A DNA stretch of 64,000 nt, taken from contig NZ_CABPRU010000008.1 in NCBI RefSeq assembly GCF_902459705.1, positions 1 through 64,000 of the forward strand, given 5' to 3'. A program made the translations under genes and the position numbers. The DNA comes from Pandoraea terrigena. GTDB taxonomy: Bacteria > Pseudomonadota > Gammaproteobacteria > Burkholderiales > Burkholderiaceae. The notes under the pieces are model-generated. The model was not told the origin of the DNA. It ran no database searches and saw only the letters and a list, made by a program, of their open reading frames with translations. This document shows, in pieces, positions 36,462 through 46,795 of this stretch (position 1 is its first letter; each line of letters opens with the position of its first letter).

Positions 36462-37190
36462 TCAGCAGGGAACGCCAGCGAGTTCGTGCAGGGCGGCCGC
36501 GTCGATGATCTTGACGTGGCGCTGACGGATTTCGATCATGCCGTTTTGCGCAAAGCGCGAAAACAGGCGGCTGACGGTTTCTAGCTTGAGGCCGAGGAAA
36601 CTTCCGATTTCTTCGCGACTCATGCGCAGGACGAACTCGTTGGCTGCATAGCCGCGCGCGGACAGCCGCTCGGAGAGGTTGAGCAGGAAAACGGCCAGAC
36701 GCTCCTCGGCGCGCATGGTGCCGAGCGCGAGTAGTTGCTGGTGCTCGTTGCGGATCTCCTGGCTCATCAGGCGGTGCAACTGACGCTGCAGCGACGGCAC
36801 CTGACGCGATAGCGCCTCCAGTTCGCCGAAGCGCGCGATGCACAGTTCGCTGTCTTCGAGTGCGATGGCCGTGCTCGGGTGATGATGGTCGGCGACCGCG
36901 TCCAGGCCGATGAGTTCGCCCTGGAGGTGGAAGCCGACGACTTGCTCGCGGCCGTCGGGCGCGGTGACGGAGCTCTTGAGCGAACCGAAGCGAATGCCGT
37001 AGACGGCGTGCAGATCATCGTTGGCGTGATAGAGCACTTCGCCTTTCTTGAGGCGGCGACGCTCGCTTACCAGTGCGTCCAGTTGTTCCAGTTCGTGTTC
37101 CGGGATGCCCACAGGCAAGCAGAACTGCCCGAGCGAACAGGTGGAACAACGGGGCTGCGCGATGGGAGTGCGACCGATTTCTGTGGTCAT
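36462..37190 (-). CDS. fnr: FNR family transcriptional regulator (oxygen-sensing)
   Basis: 242-aa Crp/Fnr regulator. It keeps the four cysteines that hold an oxygen-sensitive [4Fe-4S] cluster: Cys15, Cys18 and Cys24 in RCSTCSLGQFC and Cys116 in DSELCIARF. The cyclic-nucleotide-like beta barrel is followed by a dimer helix and an HTH with EIGSFLGLKLETVSRLFSRF, the Glu-x-x-Ser-Arg pattern that reads TTGAT-N4-ATCAA. It should activate anaerobic or microaerobic genes. It is divergent from scpB; I found no clean FNR box in its own upstream region. Confidence 0.93.
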   Translation of the reverse strand: MTTEIGRTPIAQPRCSTCSLGQFCLPVGIPEHELEQLDALVSERRRLKKGEVLYHANDDLHAVYGIRFGSLKSSVTAPDGREQVVGFHLQGELIGLDAVADHHHPSTAIALEDSELCIARFGELEALSRQVPSLQRQLHRLMSQEIRNEHQQLLALGTMRAEERLAVFLLNLSERLSARGYAANEFVLRMSREEIGSFLGLKLETVSRLFSRFAQNGMIEIRQRHVKIIDAAALHELAGVPC

Positions 37191-37517
37191 GGGTGCCCTT
37201 GGTGTTTTTTGAGGAGTCTATCATGGGGCGTTGACCTATCGTTTTCCCTTTCTGCAGGTCGGGATATCGACGACGCTTTACGGGCGTCGGCGTTTCAGTA
37301 ATAATTGCGCACATACCGGACGTCCGTCTCGCCGCACTGTCGGCCTGGGCGTTTTCCCGGCAGGTCGTTTCGAAGCATTCAGGTCGCGCCGCCGTCACTA
37401 CGACCGAACACAACCGGGCGCGCGCTTATGCGAAGCGGTTACGACCGTTTCCCGTGTTCCAAGCATCCATTTATTCCTGATACCGGGTCGCCAAGCCCCC
37501 GGTCTGCTTAGTCGCAC
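37191..37517. other. intergenic region between fnr and scpB
   Basis: These 327 bases hold the divergent promoters of fnr and scpB. An AT-rich segment (TAATAATTG near 37300) is a plausible -10 region for scpB, without a clear -35. No RNA gene or hairpin terminator stands out. Confidence 0.45.
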
Positions 37518-38738
37518 ATGAATACCCAAGAGGCGAAACTCGTCCTCGAGACCGCGTTGATTTGCGCGCAGGAGCCGCTCAAGGTCGGCGATCTGCGCAA
37601 GCTTTTCAATGACGCCGTGTCTGGTGACACGGTGCGCGCGCTGCTCGAGGAAATCCGCGTGCAATGGGATGGCCGAGGTGTGGAATTGGTGGCGTTGGCC
37701 ACCGGCTGGCGTTTCCAGAGCCGTCCGCGCATGCGTGAATACCTTGACCGTCTGAATCCGGAGAAGCCGCCGAAGTATTCGCGCGCCGTGATGGAGACGC
37801 TGGCGATCATTGCGTACCGTCAGCCGGTCACGCGCGGCGATATCGAAGAGATTCGCGGCGTGACCGTCAATACGCAGATCATCAAGCAGCTCGAGGATCG
37901 TGGCTGGATCGAAGTGATCGGCCATCGCGATGTGCCGGGACGGCCAGGTCTGTACGCGACGACCAAGGACTTTCTCGATGATCTGGGGCTGCGCGCGCTC
38001 GATGCGCTGCCGCCGCTCGAAGATCCGGCGGCACAGGCGCAGATCGACTTGCTTGCGCAGCAGAACATCGAGTTCGGCGAGCGCGCTGAGGGCGATGCGG
38101 GCGATGAAGCATCGTCCGATGACGTACCCGTCGCCGATGCCGATGCGCTGGCCCGTCTGGCGCAGGCACGTGCCGACGACTTGCCGCTGGCGCAAGGGCT
38201 GCCGGAAGATCAGCGTCCATTGCCGCTGACGGACGATGCACCGACGGAAGATGCGTTGCTCGACGCCATCATGGCCGAAGGCGATGGCGGCGTGGCGGTG
38301 CCGCCTGAGGCGGCGGGCGTTGCGCCTGCCGGCATGGCACGGGCGAAACTGACGGCGCCTGCGGAACTCGGGGGATCGGTACACGTCAGTGAGCAGGTCG
38401 ATACGGTGCATGCTGACGCGACGCAAGTGACGTCCGGCGACGACGATCAAGGTGGTGCTCCGGCGTCTCCTGATGCCGCATTGTCGGGTGAGGTCGTGCA
38501 GGACAAGGAATTTTCCGAAGAATCGGAGGCTGCGGTGTCGGTCGGCGACGATCCGCCGCAAGATGCGCAACACGTGGCGACGCAGGCGGCAGATCCCGCA
38601 GCGTCGGCAACGCAAGAAGTTTCCCCGCACGCTGCCGACTCGGCAGCGAACGAACCCGCCACCGGGCATCCCATGTCCGGCGAGCGGAATGACGACGAGA
38701 GCGAAGGGGACGACAAGAGTCTCGTCACGGGCACCTGA
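37518..38738 (+). CDS. scpB: segregation and condensation protein B
   Basis: Subunit of the SMC-ScpAB condensin complex that compacts and segregates chromosomes. The two winged-helix domains cover residues 1-165 ([58 protein letters not shown] and [14 protein letters not shown]). Length 406 compares with 160-220 in many bacteria; the remainder is an acidic, alanine- and proline-rich low-complexity tail. rluB follows, a common neighbour. No strong ribosome site is visible. Confidence 0.92.
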   Translation: MNTQEAKLVLETALICAQEPLKVGDLRKLFNDAVSGDTVRALLEEIRVQWDGRGVELVALATGWRFQSRPRMREYLDRLNPEKPPKYSRAVMETLAIIAYRQPVTRGDIEEIRGVTVNTQIIKQLEDRGWIEVIGHRDVPGRPGLYATTKDFLDDLGLRALDALPPLEDPAAQAQIDLLAQQNIEFGERAEGDAGDEASSDDVPVADADALARLAQARADDLPLAQGLPEDQRPLPLTDDAPTEDALLDAIMAEGDGGVAVPPEAAGVAPAGMARAKLTAPAELGGSVHVSEQVDTVHADATQVTSGDDDQGGAPASPDAALSGEVVQDKEFSEESEAAVSVGDDPPQDAQHVATQAADPAASATQEVSPHAADSAANEPATGHPMSGERNDDESEGDDKSLVTGT

Positions 38739-38892
38739 GGCGTCGGCGCATTGCGTCGCTCGCACCAGCAGGGCCGTTTGCGATAAGAACGAAGTCGCGG
38801 CAAGCGTTTGCCGCGCATTCATGGTGCGAACACGGATCGGGGCAGCCACTCACCGCTTGCCCGCAGCGATCCCGTTTTCCAATGAGGTTGTG

Positions 38893-40710
38893 TTGAAACA
38901 AATCGAAGAATCCCAGGACCAGCACGCACGCGATGCCGGTGCCGAAGCCCGTGCGCCGGAAGGCGACGGCGGCGACGAAAAAGCATCGCGCCGCGGCTTG
39001 CGCCGTGGTCCGCGCAGTCTGATTGCCCGCCGTCGTGCGGCTCAGCAATCCAAGCGTGAAGGCGAGGACGGAGGTGCAGGCGAATCGCCTGCATCGGATG
39101 CCCCACAGGGCGACCCGGACGGCGATGCGCCGCGAACCCAGGCTTCGGGCGCCGACGGCGCGCCGTCGGCCGCTCAGGGGCGTGGCCGCAATCCCGCACC
39201 CCGTAAGCCACGCGGCGGCAAGCGCGACGGTGCCTCGCAGCCGTCGCAACCGCCGCAGGGTGGTGGCGCGTCCAACGGCAACGGTGCGGCGCCAGCCGGC
39301 AAGGCGCAGCAAGGTGCCAAGGGCCGCGGCCGCAAGGATGCGGCGGGCGGTGCCCGAGGCGGCGCGGGTGCCGTCGGCGCTCAGGGTGGCAAGGGCGGCA
39401 AGGCGGGCAAGGGTGCGGATGACGATCTGTTCGCGTTCGTGACGTCGGGCGGTTTCGACAGCGACGAGTCCGAAGGCGATGCCAAGGCTGCCGCCAAGCG
39501 CGGCCGCCGCCCGGCAGACCGTCGTGTCCTGTCGCCGGACGACGAGGCGCCCAAGCTACACAAGGTGCTCGCCGAGGCCGGTATGGGGTCGCGTCGCGAG
39601 ATGGAAGAACTGATTCTCGCGGGGCGCGTGTCGGTCAACGCCGAGCCCGCGCACATCGGCCAGCGCATTCTGCCGACCGATCAGGTCCGCATCAACGGCA
39701 AGCTCGTCAAGCGTCGCATCACGAGCAAACCGCCGCGCGTGCTCCTCTATCACAAGCCGGCTGGCGAAATCGTCAGCCATGCCGACCCGGAAGGCCGCGC
39801 ATCGGTGTTCGATCGCTTGCCGCCGATGAAGACGGCCAAGTGGCTCGCCGTCGGACGCCTGGACTTCAACACGGAAGGTCTGCTGATCCTCACGACCTCC
39901 GGCGATCTGGCCAACCGATTCATGCATCCGCGCTATGGCATCGAGCGTGAATACGCGGTGCGTACCGTGGGGCAATTGAGCGAGGCGTCGCGCCAGCAAC
40001 TGCTGCGTGGCATCGAGCTGGACGACGGCAAGGCCAACTTCCTGCGTTTGCAGGACGGCGGCGGTGAAGGGTCGAATCACTGGTATCACGTGGCGTTGAC
40101 CGAAGGCCGTAACCGCGAAGTGCGTCGCATGTTCGATGCGGCGGGCCTGATGGTGAGTCGCCTGATCCGTACGCGTTACGGCTCGCTGACCCTGCCGCGT
40201 GGCCTCAAGCGCGGTCGTTACGAAGAGCTGGACGATGCGCAGGTGCGCTCGCTGTTCGCGTCGGTTGGCATGAAGATGCCGGGCGCCAGCTCGGACGACA
40301 AGGGCAGTGTTGGCGGTCGTGGCGGCAAAGCCGGCGCACCGAAGGAGCCGCGTCGTCAGCCGGACCCGATGCAGACGGCCTTGGGCGTGTTCAGTCGTGA
40401 GCCCGGTCAGTCGCGCCGTCCCCGGCCCAATCCGCTGACGGCGTTTGTTGGTCCGAGCGGCGGCTATCCGGGGCAGACACCGTCGCCGCGAGGTGAGGGG
40501 CGACGCTTCGGCGGTGGTGGCAATTCGTCGGCAGGCGGTGGCGGTTTTGGCGGCCAATCGCGTGGCGGCAATGGCAATGGCAACGTCAACGGCAACGTCA
40601 ACGGTAATCGCAGTCGTGGCGGCAACCGTGCCGGCGGCACAGGTGGGGGCGCGGGTGGGGGCGCCGGTGGCGGCAACCGTGGCAATCGCGGCGGTAATCG
40701 TTCGCGCTGA
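38893..40710 (+). CDS. rluB: 23S rRNA pseudouridine-2605 synthase with long low-complexity extensions
   Basis: Converts U2605 of 23S rRNA to pseudouridine. TTG 38893 was chosen because GAGG lies five bases upstream; GTG 38890 and further upstream starts are possible. Predicted length about 605 aa against 291 in E. coli. A basic Arg/Gly/Ala-rich N-terminal region (residues 1-215) precedes the S4 domain ([21 protein letters not shown]). The catalytic domain has [19 protein letters not shown] and [17 protein letters not shown] Gly/Asn/Arg-rich C-terminal tail includes an imperfect repeat [10 protein letters not shown] encoded by a 12-bp tandem repeat at 40579-40602. Confidence 0.9.
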   Translation: MKQIEESQDQHARDAGAEARAPEGDGGDEKASRRGLRRGPRSLIARRRAAQQSKREGEDGGAGESPASDAPQGDPDGDAPRTQASGADGAPSAAQGRGRNPAPRKPRGGKRDGASQPSQPPQGGGASNGNGAAPAGKAQQGAKGRGRKDAAGGARGGAGAVGAQGGKGGKAGKGADDDLFAFVTSGGFDSDESEGDAKAAAKRGRRPADRRVLSPDDEAPKLHKVLAEAGMGSRREMEELILAGRVSVNAEPAHIGQRILPTDQVRINGKLVKRRITSKPPRVLLYHKPAGEIVSHADPEGRASVFDRLPPMKTAKWLAVGRLDFNTEGLLILTTSGDLANRFMHPRYGIEREYAVRTVGQLSEASRQQLLRGIELDDGKANFLRLQDGGGEGSNHWYHVALTEGRNREVRRMFDAAGLMVSRLIRTRYGSLTLPRGLKRGRYEELDDAQVRSLFASVGMKMPGASSDDKGSVGGRGGKAGAPKEPRRQPDPMQTALGVFSREPGQSRRPRPNPLTAFVGPSGGYPGQTPSPRGEGRRFGGGGNSSAGGGGFGGQSRGGNGNGNVNGNVNGNRSRGGNRAGGTGGGAGGGAGGGNRGNRGGNRSR

Positions 40711-40749
40711 TTCGGCGGAATCCCCCCAACGGGGCGGCGGAAGCGGGCC

Positions 40750-40761
40750 GGGGGGGGGGGG
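40750..40761. repeat. run of twelve G between rluB and rimP
   Basis: Twelve consecutive G, then a C and five more G, 40 bp past the rluB stop. Such tracts slip easily during replication and sequencing, so the true length is uncertain. It lies outside any gene. Confidence 0.85.
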
Positions 40762-40887
40762 CGGGGGTGCCGGCGTGTCGCTGCGCGCCTCACGTCCTGC
40801 AAAATGGAGGGTGGTCGTTTGTCGGTCATTCTGCGTTCGGCAATGCGGCATGAGTGCCTGTCCTGCGGGTTTTGCGGGCGCCGAGCG

Positions 40888-40916
40888 TTGCAAATCGGCC
40901 CAAAATCATATAAAAT
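40888..40916 (+). promoter_or_regulatory. sigma70-type promoter for the rimP-nusA-infB leader
   Basis: TTGCAA (40888-40893), a 17-base spacer and TAAAAT (40911-40916) match the -35 and -10 consensus well, inside an AT-rich patch that contrasts with its surroundings. Transcription should start about 40923 and give a leader of about 260 nt to rimP unless it stops at the terminator near 41010. Confidence 0.7.
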
Positions 40917-40922
40917 CAGCGA

Positions 40923-41014
40923 ATAAGCTGGTCTGCGTGTTGTGACTTCCGTCGCGGCACGCACCTCATGCGCAATGAGGCTGTAAGAAATGGGCGTTTC
41001 GCCCATTTTTTTTT
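40923..41014 (+). ncRNA. candidate small RNA or attenuated leader upstream of rimP
   Basis: From the predicted start near 40923 the transcript has a small hairpin CCTCAT-GCGCA-ATGAGG (40964-40980) and then a terminator hairpin AAATGGGCG-TTT-CGCCCATTT (40988-41008) with nine T (41006-41014). That makes a self-contained RNA of about 90 nt. It is either a small RNA or an attenuator ahead of rimP-nusA-infB. I recognise no named RNA family, and no tRNA is present. Confidence 0.5.
40988..41014 (+). terminator. intrinsic terminator/attenuator ahead of rimP
   Basis: Nine-base stem with three-base loop and a T9 tail, 170 bp before the rimP start and about 65 nt behind the predicted promoter. It also ends any rluB transcript reaching this point. 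Confidence 0.85.
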
Positions 41015-41184
41015 GCCGCGAGCGTTTTGCGCGCGGCCGATGCCGCCGCGTTCGGGAGTGGGTGTGCCAACACAGGCACGTCGGCCCGGGCGGTCGAGGG
41101 CCGGTATCGTGCGGCGCCCCAGGCGGGGCGCGCAGACATGTCGGGCGCTGCTGATGCGCGCGAGTTTTTCTAGGGTGAGCAAAG

Positions 41185-41643
41185 TTGCAATTGCCAGAAC
41201 TGATCGAGACCACGGTCGAAGGCCTGGGCTACGAGCTAGTCGATCTTGAGCGTGCCGGCGGCGGTTTGCTGCGCGTCTACATCGACAAGCCGGAAGGCAT
41301 CACGATCGATGACTGCGAGACGGTGAGCCGTCAGCTCTCGCATGTCCTGATGGTTGAGAACGTCAATTACGATCGACTCGAAGTGTCGTCGCCGGGGCTG
41401 GATCGTCCGCTGCGCAAGCTGCGTGACTTCGAGCGTTTTGCCGGTGCGGAAGTAAGTCTTACGTTGCGTGTGCCGCTCGAAGGCCGCAAGCAGTTTCGCG
41501 GCATCCTGCAGGCGCCGCAAGGCGAGAACTTGAGCCTGGAGTTCGAAGGCAAGGGCGGCCCGGCGCTGCTCGACTTCACCCTCGCGGATATTGACCGTGC
41601 GCGCCTTGTGCCGCAGATTGATTTTAGGAGTCGCAAACGATGA
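41185..41643 (+). CDS. rimP: ribosome maturation factor RimP
   Basis: 152-aa factor needed to mature the 30S subunit. The start is TTG 41185 with GGGTGA upstream. N-terminal domain: [22 protein letters not shown] and [23 protein letters not shown]-terminal: [18 protein letters not shown], the most conserved stretch of the family. The stop overlaps the nusA start (ATGA). It leads the nusA-infB operon as in most bacteria. Confidence 0.94.
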   Translation: MQLPELIETTVEGLGYELVDLERAGGGLLRVYIDKPEGITIDDCETVSRQLSHVLMVENVNYDRLEVSSPGLDRPLRKLRDFERFAGAEVSLTLRVPLEGRKQFRGILQAPQGENLSLEFEGKGGPALLDFTLADIDRARLVPQIDFRSRKR

Positions 41644-43115
41644 GTCGCGAAGTATTGCTGTTGGTCGATGCGCTCGCGCGCGAAAAGAACGTCGACAAGG
41701 ACGTCGTGTTCGCCGCGCTGGAAGCAGCATTGGCCTCGGCCACCAAGAAGCGCTACACCGAGGACGTCGATATTCGCGTGCAGATCGACCGCGAGTCGGG
41801 CGAGCACGAGAGCTTCCGCCGCTGGGTCGTGGTGCCGGACGAGGCGGGCCTGCAAGAGCCGGACAAGCAGATCCTGTCGTTTGAAGCCAAGGAAGACGAT
41901 CCGTCCATCGAGATCGGCGAGTTCGTGGAAGAACCCGTGGAGTCGGTGGAGTTCGGCCGTATCGGCGCACAGGCGGCCAAGCAGGTCATTCTGCAGCGTA
42001 TCCGTGATGCCGAGCGTGAACAGATCCTCACGGACTTCCTGGAGCGCGGCGAGAAGATCATGACCGGTACGGTCAAGCGTCTCGACAAGGGCAACCTGAT
42101 CGTCGAGTCGGGTCGTGTCGAAGCGCTGCTGCGCCGCGATCAACTGATCCCGAAGGAAAACCTGCGTATCGGTGACCGCGTTCGCGCGTACATCGTGAAG
42201 GTCGACCGCACGGCGCGCGGCCCGCAAATCGAACTCTCGCGCACGGTGCCGGAATTCCTGATCGAGCTGTTCGGCATGGAAGTGCCGGAGATCGAGCAGG
42301 GTCTGCTGGAGATCAAGTCGGCCGCTCGCGATCCGGGCGTGCGCGCCAAGATCGCCGTGGTCGCGTACGACAAGCGTATCGATCCGATCGGCACCTGCGT
42401 GGGCATTCGCGGTACGCGCGTGCAGGCGGTGCGTAACGAGCTTGGCGGCGAGAACGTCGACATCGTGCTGTGGTCGGAAGACCCGGCGCAATTCGTGATC
42501 GGTGCGCTGGCGCCGGCGGCGGTGCAGTCGATCGTCGTGGACGAAGAAAAGCACAGCATGGACGTCGTCGTCGACGAGAACGAACTGGCGGTGGCGATCG
42601 GTCGCAGCGGTCAGAACGTGCGACTCGCATCGGATCTGACCGGTTGGCAAATCAACATCATGACGCCGGACGAATCGGCCGAGAAGCAGAACGAAGAGCG
42701 TGGCACGCTGCGCTCGCTGTTCATGCAGCGTCTCGATGTGGACGAAGAAATGGCGGACATCCTGATCGAGGAAGGTTTCTCGAGTCTGGAAGAAATCGCC
42801 TACGTGCCTTTGAACGAAATGCTCGAGATCGAAGCGTTCGACGAGGACACGGTGCACGAGCTGCGCAATCGTGCGCGCGACGCCCTGCTGACGCAGGCGA
42901 TTGCGACCGAGGAGAGAGTCGAGGGTGTTGCACTCGATCTCAAGAGCCTCGATGGCATGACGCCCGAGTTGCTGGCCGAGCTGGCCGAGCATGAAATTCA
43001 GACGCGCGATGATCTGGCCGAGCTGGCCGTCGACGAACTGACCGAAATGACCGGTGTCGACGAGGAAGCCGCGAAGGCCCTGATCATGAAAGCGCGAGAG
43101 CACTGGTTCCAATGA
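41640..43115 (+). CDS. nusA: transcription termination/antitermination protein NusA
   Basis: 491-aa factor that binds RNA polymerase and modulates pausing, termination and antitermination. The N-terminal polymerase-binding domain (1-125) is followed by S1 (around 135-200, [17 protein letters not shown]), KH1 (around 235-290, [29 protein letters not shown]) and KH2 ([34 protein letters not shown]). Two C-terminal acidic repeats follow (residues 360-491), ending [20 protein letters not shown]. Translation is coupled to rimP by the ATGA overlap. Confidence 0.96.
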   Translation: MSREVLLLVDALAREKNVDKDVVFAALEAALASATKKRYTEDVDIRVQIDRESGEHESFRRWVVVPDEAGLQEPDKQILSFEAKEDDPSIEIGEFVEEPVESVEFGRIGAQAAKQVILQRIRDAEREQILTDFLERGEKIMTGTVKRLDKGNLIVESGRVEALLRRDQLIPKENLRIGDRVRAYIVKVDRTARGPQIELSRTVPEFLIELFGMEVPEIEQGLLEIKSAARDPGVRAKIAVVAYDKRIDPIGTCVGIRGTRVQAVRNELGGENVDIVLWSEDPAQFVIGALAPAAVQSIVVDEEKHSMDVVVDENELAVAIGRSGQNVRLASDLTGWQINIMTPDESAEKQNEERGTLRSLFMQRLDVDEEMADILIEEGFSSLEEIAYVPLNEMLEIEAFDEDTVHELRNRARDALLTQAIATEERVEGVALDLKSLDGMTPELLAELAEHEIQTRDDLAELAVDELTEMTGVDEEAAKALIMKAREHWFQ

Positions 43116-43195
43116 TGACCTGCCCTGGCACGCATATGGAACAGTGAACTTTGAAGTTAACCGCAAGGCGCCTGGCCTTGCTTGAAGAGGTTTGA

Positions 43196-46165
43196 ATGGC
43201 GAGCATCAACGTAGCCCAATTTGCTGCAGAACTCAAAATGCCGGCCGGCGTGTTGCTGGAGCAACTCAAAGCCGCCGGCGTGGAAAAACTCAGCGCCGAC
43301 GATTCCCTGACGGAAGCCGACAAGGCCCGTCTGCTGGAGCACCTGCGCCGTTCGCACGGCGCTGGCGACGGCGACAAAAAGAAGATTACTCTGACGCGTC
43401 GCCAGACCTCGGAAATCAAGCAAGCCGACGCGACCGGTAAGGCGCGCACGATTCAGGTGGAGGTGCGCAAGAAGCGCACCTTCGTCAAGCGTGACGACGT
43501 CGCCGAAGGTGCGGATGGCGCGGCGGCAGCCGCCGAAGACGAAGCCCTTCGCCAGCGTGAGGAAGACGCTCGCCGCGAAGCGGAGCGTCTGGCCGCGGAG
43601 GCGGCGGAACTCAAGCGTCGCCAGGAGCAACTGGAGCGCGAGGAAGCCGAGCGCCGCGAACGCGAAGAGAAGGAAGCGGCCGAGCGCCGTGCGCGCGAGG
43701 AAGCGGAGCGTGCCGCAGCAGCCAAGGCGGCCGAAGAGCAGAAGGCGAAGGCTGAAGCCAAGGTCGAAGTCAAGGTTGACGCTGAAGCCGAGAAGGCTGC
43801 CAAGGCCGATGCCGAGAAGGCTGCCAAGGCGGATGCCGAAAAGGCCGAACAAGCCGAGAAGGCCGCAGCGGCCAAGGCCGAAGCCGAGCGCGAGCAGGCC
43901 CGCAAGGCCAGCGAAGAAGCCCGTGCGGCCGCCGAGAAGGCGAGTGCCGCGGCTGACAAGGCGCGCGCCGAAGAGGAAGCGATCCGCAAGCGCCGTGCGG
44001 CGGCGGAAGCCGAAGCACGCGCGATTCGCGAGATGCTGAATGCACCGCGTCGCGTGCTCAAGGCACCGGAACCGGCGCCTGCTGCGCCTGCCGCGGCCAA
44101 GCCGGAAGCGAAGGGTACTCTGCACAAGCCGGCCAAGCCGGAAGGTGCCGCGTCGGCCAAGCCGGCGGACAAGAAGCCGGCGGCAGCCGCCCCGGCCTCC
44201 ACGACCGCCGGTGCTGCCGACAAGAAGGACAAGAAGCCGGGCGCCTGGCAGAAGGATGCGGATAACCGCAACAAGCGTGGCGGCATGAAGACGCGCGGCG
44301 ACGCGAGCGGCGGCTCGGATGGTTGGCGCGGCGGTGGCCGTGGCGGCCGTCGTGGCGACCGTCATTCGCAGGACGATCGGTCGTCGTTCCAGGCCCCGAC
44401 CGAGCCGGTCGTGCGCGACGTTCACGTGCCGGAAACCATCAGCGTGGGCGATCTGGCGCACCGGATGTCGGTGAAGGCCTCGGAAGTCATCAAGCTGATG
44501 ATGAAGATGGGTCAGATGGTGACCATCAACCAGGTGCTGGATCAGGAAACCGCGATGATCGTGGTGGAGGAACTGGGTCACCGTGCGATCGCCGCGAAGC
44601 TGGACGATCCGGAAACGCTGCTGGCGCTGGGCAACGAGGCGACGGAAGCCGAATCGCTGCCGCGTCCGCCGGTGGTCACGGTGATGGGCCACGTCGACCA
44701 CGGCAAGACCTCGCTGCTGGACTACATCCGTCGCGCCAAGGTGGCGGCGGGCGAAGCCGGCGGTATTACGCAGCACATCGGTGCGTATCACGTCGATACG
44801 CCGCGCGGCACGGTGACGTTCCTCGACACGCCGGGTCACGAGGCCTTTACGGCCATGCGTGCTCGCGGTGCGCAGGCAACCGACATCGTGATTCTCGTGG
44901 TTGCAGCGGACGACGGCGTGATGCCGCAGACGAAGGAAGCGATTGCGCACGCGAAGTCGGCCGGTGTGCCGATCGTGGTGGCGATCAACAAGATCGACAA
45001 GCCGGAAGCCAACCCGGATCGCGTGAAGCAGGAACTCGTGGCCGAGGGTGTGGTGCCGGAAGAGTACGGTGGCGATTCGCCGTTCGTGCCGGTGTCGGCA
45101 AAGACGGGTGCGGGCATCGACGATCTGCTCGAGAACGTGTTGCTGCAGGCGGAAGTGCTGGAGCTGAAGGCGCCGGTGGAAGCGCCGGCCAAGGGCATCG
45201 TGATTGAAGCGAAGCTGGACAAGGGTAAGGGTCCGGTGGCGACGATTCTGGTGCAGTCGGGCACGCTGCGTCGTGGCGACATGGTGCTGGCCGGTCAGGC
45301 GTACGGCCGTGTGCGTGCAATGCTGGACGAGACGGGCAAGACCGCGAAGGAAGCGGGCCCGTCGATCCCTGTGGAAATCCAGGGTCTGTCGGAAGTGCCG
45401 GGGGCCGGCGAAGAAGTGCTGGTGGTCCAGGACGAGCGCAAGGCGCGTGAAATTGCACTGTTCCGTCAGGGCAAGTTCCGCGACGTGAAGCTGGCCAAGC
45501 AGCAGGCCGCGAAGCTCGAGAACCTGTTCGAGCAGATGGCCGAAGGCGAAGTCAAGTCGTTGCCGCTGATCATCAAGGCCGACGTGCAGGGTTCGCAGGA
45601 AGCGCTGGCACAGTCGCTCAACAAGCTCTCGACGCCGGAAGTGCGTGTGCAGATCGTGCATGCCGCCGTGGGTGGCATCAGCGAAAGCGACGTCAACCTG
45701 GCGACGGCTTCGAAGGCGGTCATCATCGGTTTCAACACGCGTGCGGATGCATTGGCGCGCAAGCTGGCCGAGTCCAACGGGATCGACATTCGTTACTACA
45801 ACATCATCTATGACGCCGTGGATGAAGTGAAGGCGGCGATGTCGGGCATGCTGGCGCCCGAGAAGAAGGAAGAGATCACGGGTGTGGTCGAAGTGCGCCA
45901 GACGTTCCGCGTGCCGAAGGTCGGGACGGTGGCCGGCTGTATGGTGCTCGACGGCTTCGTCAAGCGTGGGTCGCATGTGCGTGTGTTGCGCGACAACGTC
46001 GTCATCTTCACGGGCGAGCTGGATTCGCTCAAGCGCTTCAAGGATGACGTGAAGGAAGTCAAGTCCGGCTTCGAGTGCGGTCTGTCGGTGAAGAACTTCA
46101 ACGACATCACGGAAGGCGACCAACTGGAAGCGTTCGAAATCACGGAAGTTGCGCGCTCGCTGTAA
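43196..46165 (+). CDS. infB: translation initiation factor IF-2
   Basis: GTPase that delivers fMet-tRNA to the 30S subunit. 989 aa against 890 in E. coli. Residues 1-52 are the IF2_N domain; about 60-400 is a highly charged Ala/Lys/Glu/Arg coiled linker. A second IF2_N-like domain (about 410-465, [22 protein letters not shown]) precedes the G domain with GHVDHGKTS (near 497), DTPGHEAF (near 545) and NKID (near 598). Domains II-IV follow, ending [28 protein letters not shown] precedes ATG 43196. Confidence 0.96.
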   Translation: MASINVAQFAAELKMPAGVLLEQLKAAGVEKLSADDSLTEADKARLLEHLRRSHGAGDGDKKKITLTRRQTSEIKQADATGKARTIQVEVRKKRTFVKRDDVAEGADGAAAAAEDEALRQREEDARREAERLAAEAAELKRRQEQLEREEAERREREEKEAAERRAREEAERAAAAKAAEEQKAKAEAKVEVKVDAEAEKAAKADAEKAAKADAEKAEQAEKAAAAKAEAEREQARKASEEARAAAEKASAAADKARAEEEAIRKRRAAAEAEARAIREMLNAPRRVLKAPEPAPAAPAAAKPEAKGTLHKPAKPEGAASAKPADKKPAAAAPASTTAGAADKKDKKPGAWQKDADNRNKRGGMKTRGDASGGSDGWRGGGRGGRRGDRHSQDDRSSFQAPTEPVVRDVHVPETISVGDLAHRMSVKASEVIKLMMKMGQMVTINQVLDQETAMIVVEELGHRAIAAKLDDPETLLALGNEATEAESLPRPPVVTVMGHVDHGKTSLLDYIRRAKVAAGEAGGITQHIGAYHVDTPRGTVTFLDTPGHEAFTAMRARGAQATDIVILVVAADDGVMPQTKEAIAHAKSAGVPIVVAINKIDKPEANPDRVKQELVAEGVVPEEYGGDSPFVPVSAKTGAGIDDLLENVLLQAEVLELKAPVEAPAKGIVIEAKLDKGKGPVATILVQSGTLRRGDMVLAGQAYGRVRAMLDETGKTAKEAGPSIPVEIQGLSEVPGAGEEVLVVQDERKAREIALFRQGKFRDVKLAKQQAAKLENLFEQMAEGEVKSLPLIIKADVQGSQEALAQSLNKLSTPEVRVQIVHAAVGGISESDVNLATASKAVIIGFNTRADALARKLAESNGIDIRYYNIIYDAVDEVKAAMSGMLAPEKKEEITGVVEVRQTFRVPKVGTVAGCMVLDGFVKRGSHVRVLRDNVVIFTGELDSLKRFKDDVKEVKSGFECGLSVKNFNDITEGDQLEAFEITEVARSL

Positions 46166-46188
46166 CGCGATTGGCACAATGGATGTGG

Positions 46189-46228
46189 AATGGCCCACCA
46201 AGCCGGGAAACCGGTGGCGTGGGCCATT
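46189..46228 (+). promoter_or_regulatory. 40-nt hairpin between infB and rbfA
   Basis: AATGGCCCAC (46189-46198) pairs with GTGGGCCATT (46219-46228), and an inner CCGG-GAAA-CCGG hairpin tops it. There is no T-run. It stands right between infB and rbfA, 20 bp before the rbfA ATG, so it may stabilise, process or partly terminate the mRNA. Confidence 0.7.
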
Positions 46229-46248
46229 GCATTATTAGCGAGTTTGTT

Positions 46249-46683
46249 ATGGCAAAGAAACGTGGTGTTCCGGGGCGAAATCTTCGCATCAACGATCAGA
46301 TCCAGCGCGATCTGTCGGAGTTGATTCAGCGCGAAGTGAAAGACCCGCGCATTGGTCTGGTGACGCTGCAAAGCGTGGAAGTCACGCCCGACTATGCGCA
46401 TGCGAAGGTGTTTTACACGACGCTGACCGGCGATCCGAAAGCCACCGGCGAGGCACTCAACGAGGCGGCGGGCTATCTGCGCAATCTGCTGTTCAAGCGG
46501 TTGCACATCCACACGGTGCCGACCCTGCATTTCCACTTCGACCAGTCGATCGAACGTGCGATCGAGATGGCGCGGCTGATCGATACGGCCAACGCGACAC
46601 GCGCGAAAGACGAAGCGGACGAGGGCGTCGCCGACGAAGGTACGCACGGCGACAAGGAAAGCGACGGCAAGTCCGTCGACTGA
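46249..46683 (+). CDS. rbfA: ribosome-binding factor A
   Basis: 144-aa 30S maturation and cold-shock factor. It starts [22 protein letters not shown] at ATG 46249; the frame is open upstream but family similarity begins here. KH-type core: [34 protein letters not shown] and [19 protein letters not shown]. An acidic tail of about 25 residues follows. It sits between infB and truB as in most bacteria. Confidence 0.95.
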   Translation: MAKKRGVPGRNLRINDQIQRDLSELIQREVKDPRIGLVTLQSVEVTPDYAHAKVFYTTLTGDPKATGEALNEAAGYLRNLLFKRLHIHTVPTLHFHFDQSIERAIEMARLIDTANATRAKDEADEGVADEGTHGDKESDGKSVD

Positions 46684-46795
46684 CGACATCGCCGGGCCGC
46701 CCGATGGCGTGCCTGGCGGTATTGCGACACCTGCGCACTTGTGATGAGTGCTGCGGGTTGACTCCCACAAGACTCTCTCAAGCCCTCCCCGCATC

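Noticed and set aside
37191-37260. FNR box for autoregulation upstream of fnr
   Set aside because: TTGAGGAGTCTATCA near 37208 has wrong spacing and sequence for TTGAT-N4-ATCAA.
40579-40602. CRISPR-like tandem repeat
   Set aside because: Two 12-bp units inside the coding tail of rluB without spacers; it encodes a Gly-Asn-Val repeat.
43157-46201. 1014-codon open frame on the minus strand opposite infB
   Set aside because: Antisense shadow of the repetitive Ala/Lys/Glu linker and G domain of infB; no start signal or family.
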